A stretch of 38,298 nt of DNA from a virus: the IMG/VR virus record IMGVR_UViG_3300036851_000070, positions 1-38,298 of that record. One strand, written 5' to 3'. The translations under genes and the position numbers were made by a program. This document shows, piece by piece, positions 23,684 through 30,162 of this stretch; position 1 is the first letter of the stretch; the number at the start of each line of letters is the position of its first letter. Below the pieces are notes generated by a model. The model searched no databases. It was not told the origin of the DNA and saw only the letters and a list, made by a program, of their open reading frames with translations.

Positions 23684-23714
23684 ACTGTATGGACAGAATC
23701 TTGATCCATACAGT
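23684..23714. promoter_or_regulatory. Ten-base perfect inverted repeat (operator or attenuator)
   Basis: ACTGTATGGA (23684-23693) and TCCATACAGT (23705-23714) with an 11-base spacer. The CTGT...ACAG ends recall LexA boxes but the spacing is wrong for LexA. It lies in the 232-bp gap downstream of the Cro-like gene, where it could bind a regulator or fold in the minus-strand transcript. Confidence 0.5.
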
Positions 23715-23781
23715 CAGGTTAAGTTGAACCCCCTTTGCGCAGGAATCCGACTTCAGTCAGGGTGCGCATAATAAGAACGAA

Positions 23782-24000
23782 TTAGGCGGGAAGCGCTTGC
23801 GAAGCGCGGTTTCGGCTGTACCAGCCGATGTAATCAGTCGGGTCGTACTTCAGCGCGCCGCGCGTTTTCTGATGCAGGCGGGAAGCCTGGAACGGCGGGA
23901 TCTGGTCGCCCCATTTGCTGACGGCAGCCTTCTGGATGCCCAGCGCGCGAGCGACCGCGGCCTGGGAACCATAGTGCGCGACAGCGTCCTTCTTGAGCAT
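23782..24000 (-). CDS. Cro-like repressor
   Basis: A 72-residue DNA-binding protein starting MLKKDAVAHYGSQAAVARAL, with a helix-turn-helix at about residues 10-32 (SQAAVARALGIQKAAVSKWG) and the IPPFQASRLHQKTRGALKYD ending typical of small Cro/YdaS-type proteins. It is divergent from the XRE repressor at 24077, the usual immunity layout. A longer start at 24039 would run through the promoter and is rejected. A predicted minus-strand promoter (24011-24039) would start RNA only a few bases before the ATG, and no ribosome-binding site is seen, so the mRNA may be nearly leaderless. Confidence 0.82.
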   Translation of the reverse strand: MLKKDAVAHYGSQAAVARALGIQKAAVSKWGDQIPPFQASRLHQKTRGALKYDPTDYIGWYSRNRASQALPA

Positions 24001-24010
24001 AGGACCGCTA

Positions 24011-24039
24011 CGGTATCCCATGGGCAACCGCGAGGTCAA
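24011..24039 (-). promoter_or_regulatory. Leftward early promoter with operator
   Basis: Read on the minus strand: TTGACC (24039-24034), then 9 bases, then CCCATGGGATAC (24024-24013) overlapping the -10 region. The same TTGACC and CCCAT(A)GGATAC pair occurs in a plus-strand promoter at 24618. ATAGGA at 23999-24004 and TCCCAT at 24016-24021 form a near-symmetric pair across the predicted start. It should drive the Cro-like gene and the leftward unit. Confidence 0.6.
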
Positions 24040-24076
24040 TGATGGGAGACCGGGTTTCGTTCAACCATGGCTTCCG

Positions 24077-24364
24077 ATGGACGAAACCATGGCAGAACGA
24101 ATCAAGAGGCTCCGCGAGGCGCGCGGGCTTACTCAGCCCGCGCTCGCGAATCTGTTAATTTCGATGGGAGCGCCGGCGACCTTGACGAAAGCCGCGATTC
24201 ACAAGTGGGAAAGCGGCGACACAAAAAACATGCAAAACGCCACGTTTATCCTGCTGTGCCAGGCTCTGGCGACGGATCCGCCCTATGTGCTCTGGGGTCC
24301 GACCAGGATACCCCCCGAACAGCGCATCTCGAGAACCACCGCTGGCGCGAAGCAGAAGGCTTAG
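24077..24364 (+). CDS. XRE-family repressor (CI-like)
   Basis: A 95-residue protein with an N-terminal XRE helix-turn-helix (AERIKRLREARGLTQPALAN, with LTKAAIHKWESGDTKNM as recognition and closing helices). It has no C-terminal S24 peptidase domain, so RecA-stimulated self-cleavage, as in lambda CI, is not expected. Start choice: ATG 24077 or ATG 24089 (MAERIK); neither has a strong Shine-Dalgarno. It is divergent from the Cro-like gene, and the early promoters lie just downstream, so it is the likely master of the lysogeny switch. Confidence 0.8.
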   Translation: MDETMAERIKRLREARGLTQPALANLLISMGAPATLTKAAIHKWESGDTKNMQNATFILLCQALATDPPYVLWGPTRIPPEQRISRTTAGAKQKA

Positions 24365-24398
24365 CCTGGGATAACTGAGCCTGAAGTCTGCCCAAATC

Positions 24399-24418
24399 AC
24401 GTTTTCTAGCTGAAACGT
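24399..24418. repeat. Inverted repeat ACGTTT-N8-AAACGT downstream of the repressor
   Basis: Six-base perfect arms (24399-24404 and 24413-24418), 35 bases after the repressor stop. It may be a weak terminator or operator; no T-run follows. Confidence 0.35.
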
Positions 24419-24490
24419 TCGGATCCACTTCTTCATAGTCCTCTTCCGTTGAGCCCCGAGTCCACTATGCGGGCGACCTCCTTTCCGTAG

Positions 24491-24521
24491 TTGACGGCCC
24501 GCGCCTATCGTCTCTATAGGC
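24491..24521 (+). promoter_or_regulatory. Rightward early promoter 1 with CCTAT operator
   Basis: TTGACG (24491-24496) and TATAGG (24515-24520) 18 bases apart, or CTATAG at 17. An inverted repeat GCCTAT-N7-ATAGGC (24503-24508 and 24516-24521) covers the spacer and -10 box, so a bound protein would block RNA polymerase. It is in the 318-bp non-coding stretch 24365-24682. Confidence 0.6.
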
Positions 24522-24606
24522 CGACAGTCTACCCATTCCTGCGCATCGCGCGCTCGTGACTTGCATCGCAGATTTGATTCAATCGCAGCGCATCACAGCG
24601 CTTTAG

Positions 24607-24646
24607 GTATCCTATAGTTGACCCTCGGTGTCCCATAGGATACTCT
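24607..24646 (+). promoter_or_regulatory. Rightward early promoter 2 flanked by a nine-base inverted repeat
   Basis: GTATCCTAT (24607-24615) and ATAGGATAC (24635-24643) are perfect inverted repeats 19 bases apart. Between and over them lies TTGACC (24618-24623), a 17-base spacer and TACTCT (24641-24646). The right arm, CCCATAGGATAC, matches the operator on the leftward promoter at one mismatch. A dimer bridging the arms would cover the promoter. It lies 37 bases before the first gene of the rightward operon. Confidence 0.65.
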
Positions 24647-24682
24647 GGCTTCCATGCTCCAGCACCGGAGCCGGGAGGTCGG

Positions 24683-24823
24683 ATGGACATCATCGAGCTG
24701 CTGAATCGCCTGGCCACGGAACGGCTCTGCCGGGAGTTTCGCGAGCGCGTCTCGAGCGACCCGATCACCTACGTCTGCGATGACGGCGATATTTTGGCCG
24801 CGGCGATTGTGGTGATGCCGTGA
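24683..24823 (+). CDS. Small hypothetical, first gene of the rightward operon
   Basis: A 46-residue protein: MDIIELLNRLATERLCREFR then a short beta-like CDDGDILAAAIVVMP end. It has the best ribosome-binding site of the region (GGGAGG, 5-base spacing) and directly follows promoter 2, so it is probably a true immediate-early gene. No family recognised. Confidence 0.65.
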   Translation: MDIIELLNRLATERLCREFRERVSSDPITYVCDDGDILAAAIVVMP

Positions 24824-25128
24824 GTCACTCCCAGAGCGTCAACGCGTCGCCACTTACTGTCGCGACCGTCATATCGAAAATTGGCGGCCAGATGAGTGTC
24901 GGTGCGGATTGGATCGCTGGCGGCCCCCAAGGCCACTATCCGCAAACAGTTCAGTTGTCTGGTGACGAGTGGGCGGTATTGCAGGCTTACGCGAATCGAC
25001 CTCCACAAACGACCACCGAAATAGTGGACGCCTTGGAAGCAGCCGCAAATGAGCTGTGGAGCATTCCAATGGCATCGACTCGGGTACTGGATCAGGTTCG
25101 CGCGGCGCTTCGCAAGGTGCGGCCATGA
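24820..25128 (+). CDS. Hypothetical early protein
   Basis: A 102-residue protein with a GTG start overlapping the previous stop (GTGA). The C-terminal half is helical with charged patterning (TTEIVDALEAAANELWSIPM, then RVLDQVRAALRKVRP), similar to a small winged-helix or helical adaptor. Function unknown. Confidence 0.6.
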   Translation: MSHSQSVNASPLTVATVISKIGGQMSVGADWIAGGPQGHYPQTVQLSGDEWAVLQAYANRPPQTTTEIVDALEAAANELWSIPMASTRVLDQVRAALRKVRP

Positions 25129-25748
25129 CGCGCTCTCAAGAAATCAGTGCGCTTTTCGTGCACACGAACGGCCACTATTTCGGCCTGGAGGGCGTGGACC
25201 CCTGGGACATTGCGCGCGATGCGCGTAAGTACACCGGGCCGTATCCTGTAGTCGCTCACCCGCCTTGCAATCTCTGGGTGTCCTTTGCGTGGGTGAACTT
25301 CGCGCGGTATGGCGGTGAACACAATCGCCCCGGCAATGACGGTGGCTGCTTCGCCTCTGCACTAGCCTCGGTCCGTCGTTACGGCGGCGTGCTCGAGCAT
25401 CCTGCGTTCTCGCATGCCTGGAAAGCGCATGGACTCACCGCGCCAACCAATATCGGCTGGAATGCCTGCGGTCCCAGCGAATGGGTTTGCGAAGTCTGGC
25501 AGTCCGCGTACGGCCACCGAGCACGTAAGCGAACCTGGCTGCTCTACAACGGCTACACAGCTCCCGTGGAACTCAGATGGGAACGGAAAGCTGCTGAATT
25601 TCAAGTCGGCTACTACGATCAGCGTGGTCCTGCTCGCAACAAACCGACAGTGGGCAAGAAGGAAGCGAGTGCTACGCCACCTGCTCTCCGGGACGCACTG
25701 ATTGCGCTGGCGCGCGGCTCGCGCCCTGCGATCGCGGAGGCAGCATGA
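25125..25748 (+). CDS. DNA-methyltransferase-like protein with HPPC motif
   Basis: A 207-residue protein. It carries VVAHPPCNLW (HPPC at residues 45-48), in the position of the PPC loop of cytosine-type methylases, then GGVLEHPAFSHAW (about 87-99), like the phage methylase-like LEQP/LEHP element, and WQSAYGHRARKRTWLL, a C-terminal target-side signature seen in such proteins. No complete SAM-binding N-terminal motif (DxGxG) is seen, so the catalytic ability is uncertain. It might modify phage DNA to escape restriction, or be a catalytically reduced relative. Confidence 0.55.
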   Translation: MTRSQEISALFVHTNGHYFGLEGVDPWDIARDARKYTGPYPVVAHPPCNLWVSFAWVNFARYGGEHNRPGNDGGCFASALASVRRYGGVLEHPAFSHAWKAHGLTAPTNIGWNACGPSEWVCEVWQSAYGHRARKRTWLLYNGYTAPVELRWERKAAEFQVGYYDQRGPARNKPTVGKKEASATPPALRDALIALARGSRPAIAEAA

Positions 25749-25921
25749 GTCAGTGTCACACCGTGACCGCCTCGCGCTACGTGCCCATCGAATGCGCTCC
25801 GGGCGTGTGGCGCATCTGGGATGACCTGACCGGCTACTACGCGTGTCACCACATCGTGGGCAGTCGCGCGGAGGCCGAAGCCGTCGTCGATAACTGTCTG
25901 CTGTGGCGGAGGATCGCATGA
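25745..25921 (+). CDS. Small hypothetical protein
   Basis: A 58-residue protein starting MSQCHTVTASRYVPIECAPG, with VWRIWDDLTGYYACHHIVGS and a helical AEAEAVVDNCLLWRRI end. Overlapping stop/start codons tie it to both neighbours. Cys/His content (two Cys, several His) could bind metal, but no clear zinc ribbon. Confidence 0.6.
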   Translation: MSQCHTVTASRYVPIECAPGVWRIWDDLTGYYACHHIVGSRAEAEAVVDNCLLWRRIA

Positions 25922-26115
25922 ACCCTGAAGTCACCATCCATCCTGCGTCCAATGCTGAAGCCCGTTACAGGAAGGCATTGCTCCGGATCATCGAACTCGG
26001 CGAGCGCCATGTCGAGGAAGCCGCGGGCAAGCGCCTATTCGACTTCCGTGAAGCTATCCGAATCGCGAGCGAGGCGCTGTCGGATGATCGGGAAAGCCTA
26101 GGAAACAAGCCATGA
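25918..26115 (+). CDS. Small helical hypothetical protein
   Basis: A 65-residue protein starting MNPEVTIHPASNAEARYRKA, helical for most of its length with RIIELGERHVEEAAGKRLFD. The ATG at 25918 overlaps the previous stop. Unknown role. Confidence 0.58.
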   Translation: MNPEVTIHPASNAEARYRKALLRIIELGERHVEEAAGKRLFDFREAIRIASEALSDDRESLGNKP

Positions 26116-26318
26116 ACGCCGAATTCCGCGAGTTGCTTACGAGCATCGTCCAGCCGCCGCGCCTACGTGACCTGCAGCGGGAACGCGAGACTGCGTGCAT
26201 GGCTATCAAGGAATTCGGCGGTCAGGCCAACCACTACCTGCAGCAGAAGCGTCTCGCCGAGCTGCGGCTGGCCGAGATCGATGCACAGATCAAGCAGCAT
26301 TACGGAGTGATCCCCTAA
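26112..26318 (+). CDS. Small coiled-coil hypothetical protein
   Basis: A 68-residue helical protein (MNAEFRELLTSIVQPPRLRD, then LRLAEIDAQIKQHYGVI). The heptad-like charge pattern suggests an oligomeric adaptor. Overlaps both neighbours by a few bases. Unknown role. Confidence 0.58.
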   Translation: MNAEFRELLTSIVQPPRLRDLQRERETACMAIKEFGGQANHYLQQKRLAELRLAEIDAQIKQHYGVIP

Positions 26319-26782
26319 TGGCCGGTATCCCGACGTCCAGGCGTCACGGCTTGGCTCGCACAGCGGAGTACAAGTCATGGAAAGCCATGCGGGCCCGGTG
26401 CACTGATCCCGCGCATGCGCAATTCACTGACTACGGCGGACGGGGAATTGGAGTATGTCGGCGTTGGCTACATTCGCCTACCGAATTTGTGGCAGACATG
26501 GGCCTTCGCCCATCTCCGAATCATCAACTCGACCGGATCGACAACGATAAGGGTTACGAACCTGGAAATTGTCGTTGGGCTACGCCGAAACAGAATTCAC
26601 GAAATCGGCGCACAAACCTCCGGATCACATTCAACGGCCGAGTGACAACGGTTTCGGAGATCGTCGAAGCGACGGGTATTCCATACCTGCGAATTTGGGA
26701 GCGACTTAAAAGAGGGTGGCCCATTGAAAAAGCTCTTGCCTTAGCCCCGCACAAAGGGAAAAGAGATGCCGAACGTATTTAG
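26318..26782 (+). CDS. HNH endonuclease (free-standing homing type)
   Basis: A 154-residue nuclease with the phage AP2-associated HNH pattern: SWKAMRARCTDPAHAQFTDY, GGRGIGVCRRW, then LDRIDNDKGYEPGNCRWATP with N and H-type catalytic surroundings, and a basic NRRTNLRITFNGR linker before a helix-turn-helix-like C-terminus (VSEIVEATGIPYLRIWERLK). It would cut a specific DNA site and help spread its own gene. It begins on the last base of the preceding stop codon. Confidence 0.78.
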   Translation: MAGIPTSRRHGLARTAEYKSWKAMRARCTDPAHAQFTDYGGRGIGVCRRWLHSPTEFVADMGLRPSPNHQLDRIDNDKGYEPGNCRWATPKQNSRNRRTNLRITFNGRVTTVSEIVEATGIPYLRIWERLKRGWPIEKALALAPHKGKRDAERI

Positions 26783-26957
26783 TTTCCGCGACCTCGTGGC
26801 CGAGCGTAATGAGAGCGCCACCAAGGCCCGCGACGCCGCGTGGGACGAATTTCTCCGCACCATCAGTGTCCTGCGCAAGGCCCAGGATGCGATGGATGCC
26901 GCGCACCGTGAGTACCTCCGGCGCGACAACGAAGTAAGGCGCGTCAATGGGAGTTGA
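26766..26957 (+). CDS. Small helical hypothetical protein
   Basis: A 63-residue charged helix-rich protein (MPNVFSFRDLVAERNESATK, then LRKAQDAMDAAHREYLRRDN). It overlaps the HNH gene end by 17 bases. Function unknown. Confidence 0.55.
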   Translation: MPNVFSFRDLVAERNESATKARDAAWDEFLRTISVLRKAQDAMDAAHREYLRRDNEVRRVNGS

Positions 26958-27117
26958 GCCGCTCAACAAGCTCCAGCTCGTGACGATGGCCGCGAACATG
27001 AATGCGGACACCGTCCGCGAGCAGCAGAAGGCGATTCGAAAGCTGGAGGCTGAGAACGCGTCCCTCCGCCGGCTGATCAAGCCGCTGCTGAAGTTTCGCA
27101 AGGGGAAGAAGCGATGA
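26947..27117 (+). CDS. Small leucine-zipper-like basic protein
   Basis: A 56-residue protein: MGVEPLNKLQLVTMAANMNA, then a heptad-patterned charged stretch (EQQKAIRKLEAENASLRRLI) and a Lys/Arg end (KFRKGKKR). The short zipper plus basic tail is like a small DNA- or RNA-binding dimer. It overlaps the neighbouring genes at both ends. Confidence 0.6.
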   Translation: MGVEPLNKLQLVTMAANMNADTVREQQKAIRKLEAENASLRRLIKPLLKFRKGKKR

Positions 27118-27302
27118 CGGTCAAGACGCAGGAATTCGAACTGGTAGCGCGCCGCGAGTGCGCGGAACTGCTGACAAAGGTGCGGGAGGCGTTCGCGCCG
27201 TCCGAAGGCATCGAGGCGATTGTGATCATCGCTTTCACCCGCGGCGCAGCGTGGGCGCTCGACATCGATGTGGACAAGACGCTGGAGGCGAAACATGTCT
27301 GA
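27114..27302 (+). CDS. Small hypothetical protein
   Basis: A 62-residue protein starting MTVKTQEFELVARRECAELL, with a beta/helical central GIEAIVIIAFTRGAAWALDI. Overlapping start and stop link it to both neighbours. No family recognised. Confidence 0.58.
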   Translation: MTVKTQEFELVARRECAELLTKVREAFAPSEGIEAIVIIAFTRGAAWALDIDVDKTLEAKHV

Positions 27303-27621
27303 CGAAACGATGAGCCCATCACGAGCGGAAGTTGCCCGAGTGATGGTGGCCGCGGACCTGTACGGCGAATCCTTCCCGGCGAGAGAGCTTGGATTCAGGC
27401 CGAATACCTCGCTTTACCAAGGGCGCGCGTCCTTGCATGGCAAAACCCATCGTGAGGTAACGCTGGTGATGTACCCGGACAATTCGGAGAAGCACAGCAC
27501 GATCGACAACTGTCGCTGCTTCGACGTCACCGGGCCGCTCGGAAACCTACACGGCTACATCGATGACCGCGCATTCAGCGCAGTTTGCGAGGCGCTCGGC
27601 GTTCTAGAGATGCGCACATGA
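27295..27621 (+). CDS. Hypothetical early protein
   Basis: A 108-residue protein starting MSDETMSPSRAEVARVMVAA. Middle: FRPNTSLYQGRASLHGKTHR, then EKHSTIDNCRCFDVTGPLGN. Probably soluble and compact. The ATG at 27295 overlaps the preceding gene. Function unknown. Confidence 0.58.
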   Translation: MSDETMSPSRAEVARVMVAADLYGESFPARELGFRPNTSLYQGRASLHGKTHREVTLVMYPDNSEKHSTIDNCRCFDVTGPLGNLHGYIDDRAFSAVCEALGVLEMRT

Positions 27622-27797
27622 CTGAGCCTCCACTTCTGGAACTCTGCGACTGCTGCGGCGGTGATCGCGGGTTCGATGATACCTACATCGACCGTAGCCA
27701 TGAAGTGCGCTCTGACTGGTATTGGTGCGATCACTGCGACGGTACCGGCTTCATGCTGATCGAAGCCGAGCCGATTGAAATGGAGGACTTAGCATGA
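27618..27797 (+). CDS. Zinc-ribbon mini-protein (DnaJ-type CxxC pairs)
   Basis: A 59-residue protein with CDCCGG and CDHCDGTGF, two CxxC pairs spaced as in one DnaJ-like zinc ribbon, embedded in an acidic protein. It would bind zinc and contact nucleic acid or a host protein. The start at 27618 overlaps the previous stop (ATGA). One of several such mini-proteins in this operon. Confidence 0.68.
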   Translation: MTEPPLLELCDCCGGDRGFDDTYIDRSHEVRSDWYWCDHCDGTGFMLIEAEPIEMEDLA

Positions 27798-28210
27798 CTC
27801 ACGATCAAAAACCTCCTGACCTCGTGGTCACGAAAGACGGCATTCCGTTCAAGGATCAGGCCGAAGGCATCCGACAGTTCAAAGCCGCGTGTCGTCGTTC
27901 TGAGGCGCAGTCCAATGAACAGCGGAAGGACGAGCGCACCGGTGCGGATCGCTGCTGGATATGGCGCGATCACATGCACTACCCGCAGGTTGCGTTCACA
28001 AAGCCGGACCGCGTCCACAAGGCCGTGGAGTACATGCGCGTGTACTCCCGCGAGGAGGTCGAGCGGCTGGCCGACACCGAAGCTGGTGTCGATACGCAGC
28101 AACTGATCAACAGCCTCTACCGAACTGTCGACGGACAGCGACGCGAGATCAATCGGCTGAAGGCGAAGTTAGAGGCGCTTCATGCCGCACTAGATGGAGT
28201 CACGAAGTGA
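27794..28210 (+). CDS. Hypothetical protein with C-terminal coiled coil
   Basis: A 138-residue protein starting MTHDQKPPDLVVTKDGIPFK. The N-terminal half holds RTGADRCWIWRDHMHYPQVA; the C-terminal half is a coiled coil (LYRTVDGQRREINRLKAKLE). Overlapping codons link it to its neighbours. No function recognised. Confidence 0.58.
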   Translation: MTHDQKPPDLVVTKDGIPFKDQAEGIRQFKAACRRSEAQSNEQRKDERTGADRCWIWRDHMHYPQVAFTKPDRVHKAVEYMRVYSREEVERLADTEAGVDTQQLINSLYRTVDGQRREINRLKAKLEALHAALDGVTK

Positions 28211-28743
28211 AAGGCTCGCAATCAACCTATCGGCCAGTTGCCGGGACTCGTTGTCTGCTCTCGGGGCCGAATGAGGACAACGAGCAGGGATACGTGTTTG
28301 GTGAGACGACGATCCTATGGCGAAACGACACGTTCGTTCTCTACGGCAATGCAGGCTGCTGGCCGGTGCTCAACAAGTGGGAGCATGTGATCGCGAAGCC
28401 GCTGGAAGTTGACAGCGGACGAGACTCACAGCCCACTGGGCTCGCCTCAAAACAGATGACGGTTGGCGAGTACAGCGAGATGGCTGGCGGCTATCCGGTG
28501 ATCTGCGGTGAGAGGCGCGTCGCCACGGAGGAGCGCGACGAGTTACTCCGCCTCTGGCTCAAGGCGTACGGCGTCGAGGGCTCTGACGGCGGGCTTAGTC
28601 ATCGAACCCGCCTCGTTTTGAAAGTATCGGACTGCCTTGGCGGGCTGTGCGAAGTGAAGAACGGTAAGCAACTCTACTGTGCCAAGCACTGGAATGAGTT
28701 ACCGGAGAAAACAAACGACAAGCCAGCCGGAGATGACAGGTGA
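28207..28743 (+). CDS. Hypothetical early protein
   Basis: A 178-residue protein with a GTG start overlapping the preceding stop (GTGA). Features: RPVAGTRCLLSGPNEDNEQG, YVFGETTILWRNDTFVLYGN, then SDCLGGLCEVKNGKQLYCAK with several cysteines. It looks like a compact beta-rich protein with a possible metal site near the C-terminus. Function unknown. Confidence 0.56.
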   Translation: MKGSQSTYRPVAGTRCLLSGPNEDNEQGYVFGETTILWRNDTFVLYGNAGCWPVLNKWEHVIAKPLEVDSGRDSQPTGLASKQMTVGEYSEMAGGYPVICGERRVATEERDELLRLWLKAYGVEGSDGGLSHRTRLVLKVSDCLGGLCEVKNGKQLYCAKHWNELPEKTNDKPAGDDR

Positions 28744-28883
28744 GCCTCGAATACGGCATCCCGATCCTGCTCACGCTCGGCGCCTTCTGGATTCTGATCC
28801 GGATGGAGACGAAGCGACCCGATGTACTGCCGCCTCCATCGAAGGATGTCGAGCGCAGCAACGATGCGGGCTGGTGGACGTGA
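28740..28883 (+). CDS. Small single-TM membrane protein
   Basis: A 47-residue protein with GTG start, overlapping the previous stop. One membrane segment near the N-terminus (YGIPILLTLGAFWILIRM), then an acidic, Pro-rich tail. It could modify the host membrane or block superinfection; this is inference. It lies in the early operon, away from the lysis genes. Confidence 0.6.
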   Translation: MSLEYGIPILLTLGAFWILIRMETKRPDVLPPPSKDVERSNDAGWWT

Positions 28884-29146
28884 TGGGCGAGGACGGACCC
28901 GGTTGGGAACAGCAGGAGGCGTATGAACGCGAGAGATGGGATGAAGAACAAGAACTCGAGCGCATACGCCTCCTGACTGAGGCGCTACGGGAAGAGACTA
29001 TCGCTTTCGAACAGGCGAACAAAGAATTTTGGGATAACTGGAGAACGATGTATGCCGAAGGTATTGCCACTGAGGGATCGGTTCGCGCAGTTCATCAAGC
29101 CGATGAACGCTCGCGGATGCCAACTGTGGCTAAGCGCACAGGATGA
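28883..29146 (+). CDS. Acidic helical protein, C-terminus overlapped by HNH gene
   Basis: An 87-residue protein starting MGEDGPGWEQQEAYERERWD. Residues 1 to about 57 form a charged helix; the last 31 residues (from about 29052) are read in a different frame across the start of the HNH gene. An overlap of 95 bp is unusual here and suggests that the HNH gene was inserted and the C-terminus was replaced by chance codons. Alternatively the frame is simply longer than needed. Confidence 0.5.
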   Translation: MGEDGPGWEQQEAYERERWDEEQELERIRLLTEALREETIAFEQANKEFWDNWRTMYAEGIATEGSVRAVHQADERSRMPTVAKRTG

Positions 29147-29528
29147 GCACGGCTATGGCTTGTTCTGGCACAGCGGACGTTCCGTGCGTGCTCATCGCGC
29201 ATCGTGGGAGATACACAGAGGCCCGATTCCCAAGGGAATGAAAGTCCTGCATCGCTGCGACACGCCTTCCTGTGTTAACCCGGCTCATTTGTTCATCGGC
29301 ACGCAGAAAGACAACATTGATGACATGCGCCGCAAGGGTCGTGATCGCTTTGATGCCAATCCCCCGCGCGGAGCACGCCAGTGGACTGCAAAACTGACGG
29401 ATGAAACCGTCAGAGAAATTCGGGCTGATAAACGAAAACAAACAGCCATTGCGGCTGCATACGGGATCACTCAAAGCCAAGTGTCCCGTCTCAAAAACGG
29501 AAAGCGTTGGCAACATTTAGGAGAATAA
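29052..29528 (+). CDS. HNH endonuclease with C-terminal helix-turn-helix
   Basis: A 158-residue homing-type nuclease: MPKVLPLRDRFAQFIKPMNA, SVRAHRASWEIHRGPIPKGM, then VLHRCDTPSCVNPAHLFIGT, the HNH core with Cys pairs, and NIDDMRRKGR, a family signature. The C-terminal ITQSQVSRLKNGKRW is a helix-turn-helix for DNA recognition. GGAGAA precedes the start. It overlaps the end of the previous gene by 95 bp. Confidence 0.85.
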   Translation: MPKVLPLRDRFAQFIKPMNARGCQLWLSAQDEHGYGLFWHSGRSVRAHRASWEIHRGPIPKGMKVLHRCDTPSCVNPAHLFIGTQKDNIDDMRRKGRDRFDANPPRGARQWTAKLTDETVREIRADKRKQTAIAAAYGITQSQVSRLKNGKRWQHLGE

Positions 29529-29530
29529 CT

Positions 29531-29929
29531 GTGGCGAAAGTGAGCGACATGATCCAGAGCAAGTTCCTGCGCAAGGAGGACTTCGAAGAGGATCAGGTGT
29601 GCACCATAAAAGGCGTCGAGCTTGAGGCAATGCAGCAGTCGAGCGACACCAAGTGGGTGTTGCATTTTCGCGAGCACGCGAAGGGGATGGTGCTAAATAC
29701 GACCACCATCCGCGTCCTCGAACAGGCTTTCGGCGACGATTCTGACGCGTGGATCGGCCAGAAAGTCATGGTGTACGTGGACCCGAGCGTATCCTTTCAG
29801 GGTCGCGTGGTTGGAGGTCTGAGGCTTCGTGGACCGCGCAAACAGGCGGCCCCCAAGCCTGCCGCTGCGGCGATCACCTCGGCTCAGGCGCCCCCGGCTG
29901 AGTTCGACGATTCGGATATCCCGTTCTGA
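29531..29929 (+). CDS. SSB-like single-stranded DNA-binding protein
   Basis: A 132-residue protein with a GTG start. It has a beta-rich core (QVCTIKGVELEAMQQSSDTK, DSDAWIGQKVMVYVDPSVSF, GRVVGGLRLRGPRKQ), a Pro/Ala-rich linker and the ending FDDSDIPF, which closely matches the acidic tip of bacterial SSB proteins that binds host repair and replication enzymes. It would coat ssDNA during phage replication or recombination and recruit host factors. No phage polymerase or helicase was found to accompany it. Confidence 0.7.
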   Translation: MAKVSDMIQSKFLRKEDFEEDQVCTIKGVELEAMQQSSDTKWVLHFREHAKGMVLNTTTIRVLEQAFGDDSDAWIGQKVMVYVDPSVSFQGRVVGGLRLRGPRKQAAPKPAAAAITSAQAPPAEFDDSDIPF

Positions 29930-29931
29930 TC

Positions 29932-30162
29932 ATGACCAGCGTCTCGGACATGATGCGGGAGATGGCTCCGGAATGGACGCTCGCGGACACGTTGCGTGCG
30001 AAGAAATACGTGCACGACATGCTCGACATCATCAACACCTGGGACGAGCGCGCGATCCGCTCGCGCATGACTGAACTGGTCAATGACGACCGGGTGTTCG
30101 CTGCCGTGGTGTACACGATGCTCCCCGCACCGATCCGGCGCTTTTTGGATGATCCACCATGA
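29932..30162 (+). CDS. Small hypothetical protein after SSB-like gene
   Basis: A 76-residue helical protein starting MTSVSDMMREMAPEWTLADT, with YVHDMLDIINTWDERAIRSR. It follows the SSB-like gene by two bases and could be a replication partner; function unknown. Confidence 0.58.
   Translation: MTSVSDMMREMAPEWTLADTLRAKKYVHDMLDIINTWDERAIRSRMTELVNDDRVFAAVVYTMLPAPIRRFLDDPP

Larger units (their letters stand above)
24365..24682. other. Non-coding early control region
   Basis: This 318-bp stretch has no supported gene on either strand. It contains the inverted repeat at 24399, two rightward promoters with operator repeats at 24491-24521 and 24607-24646, and a good ribosome-binding site (GGGAGG) just before the gene at 24683. 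It is the main rightward control region. Confidence 0.6.

Noticed and set aside
23684-23714. A LexA (SOS) box
   Set aside because: The arms end with CTGT and ACAG but their spacing is far larger than the CTGT-N8-ACAG of LexA sites.
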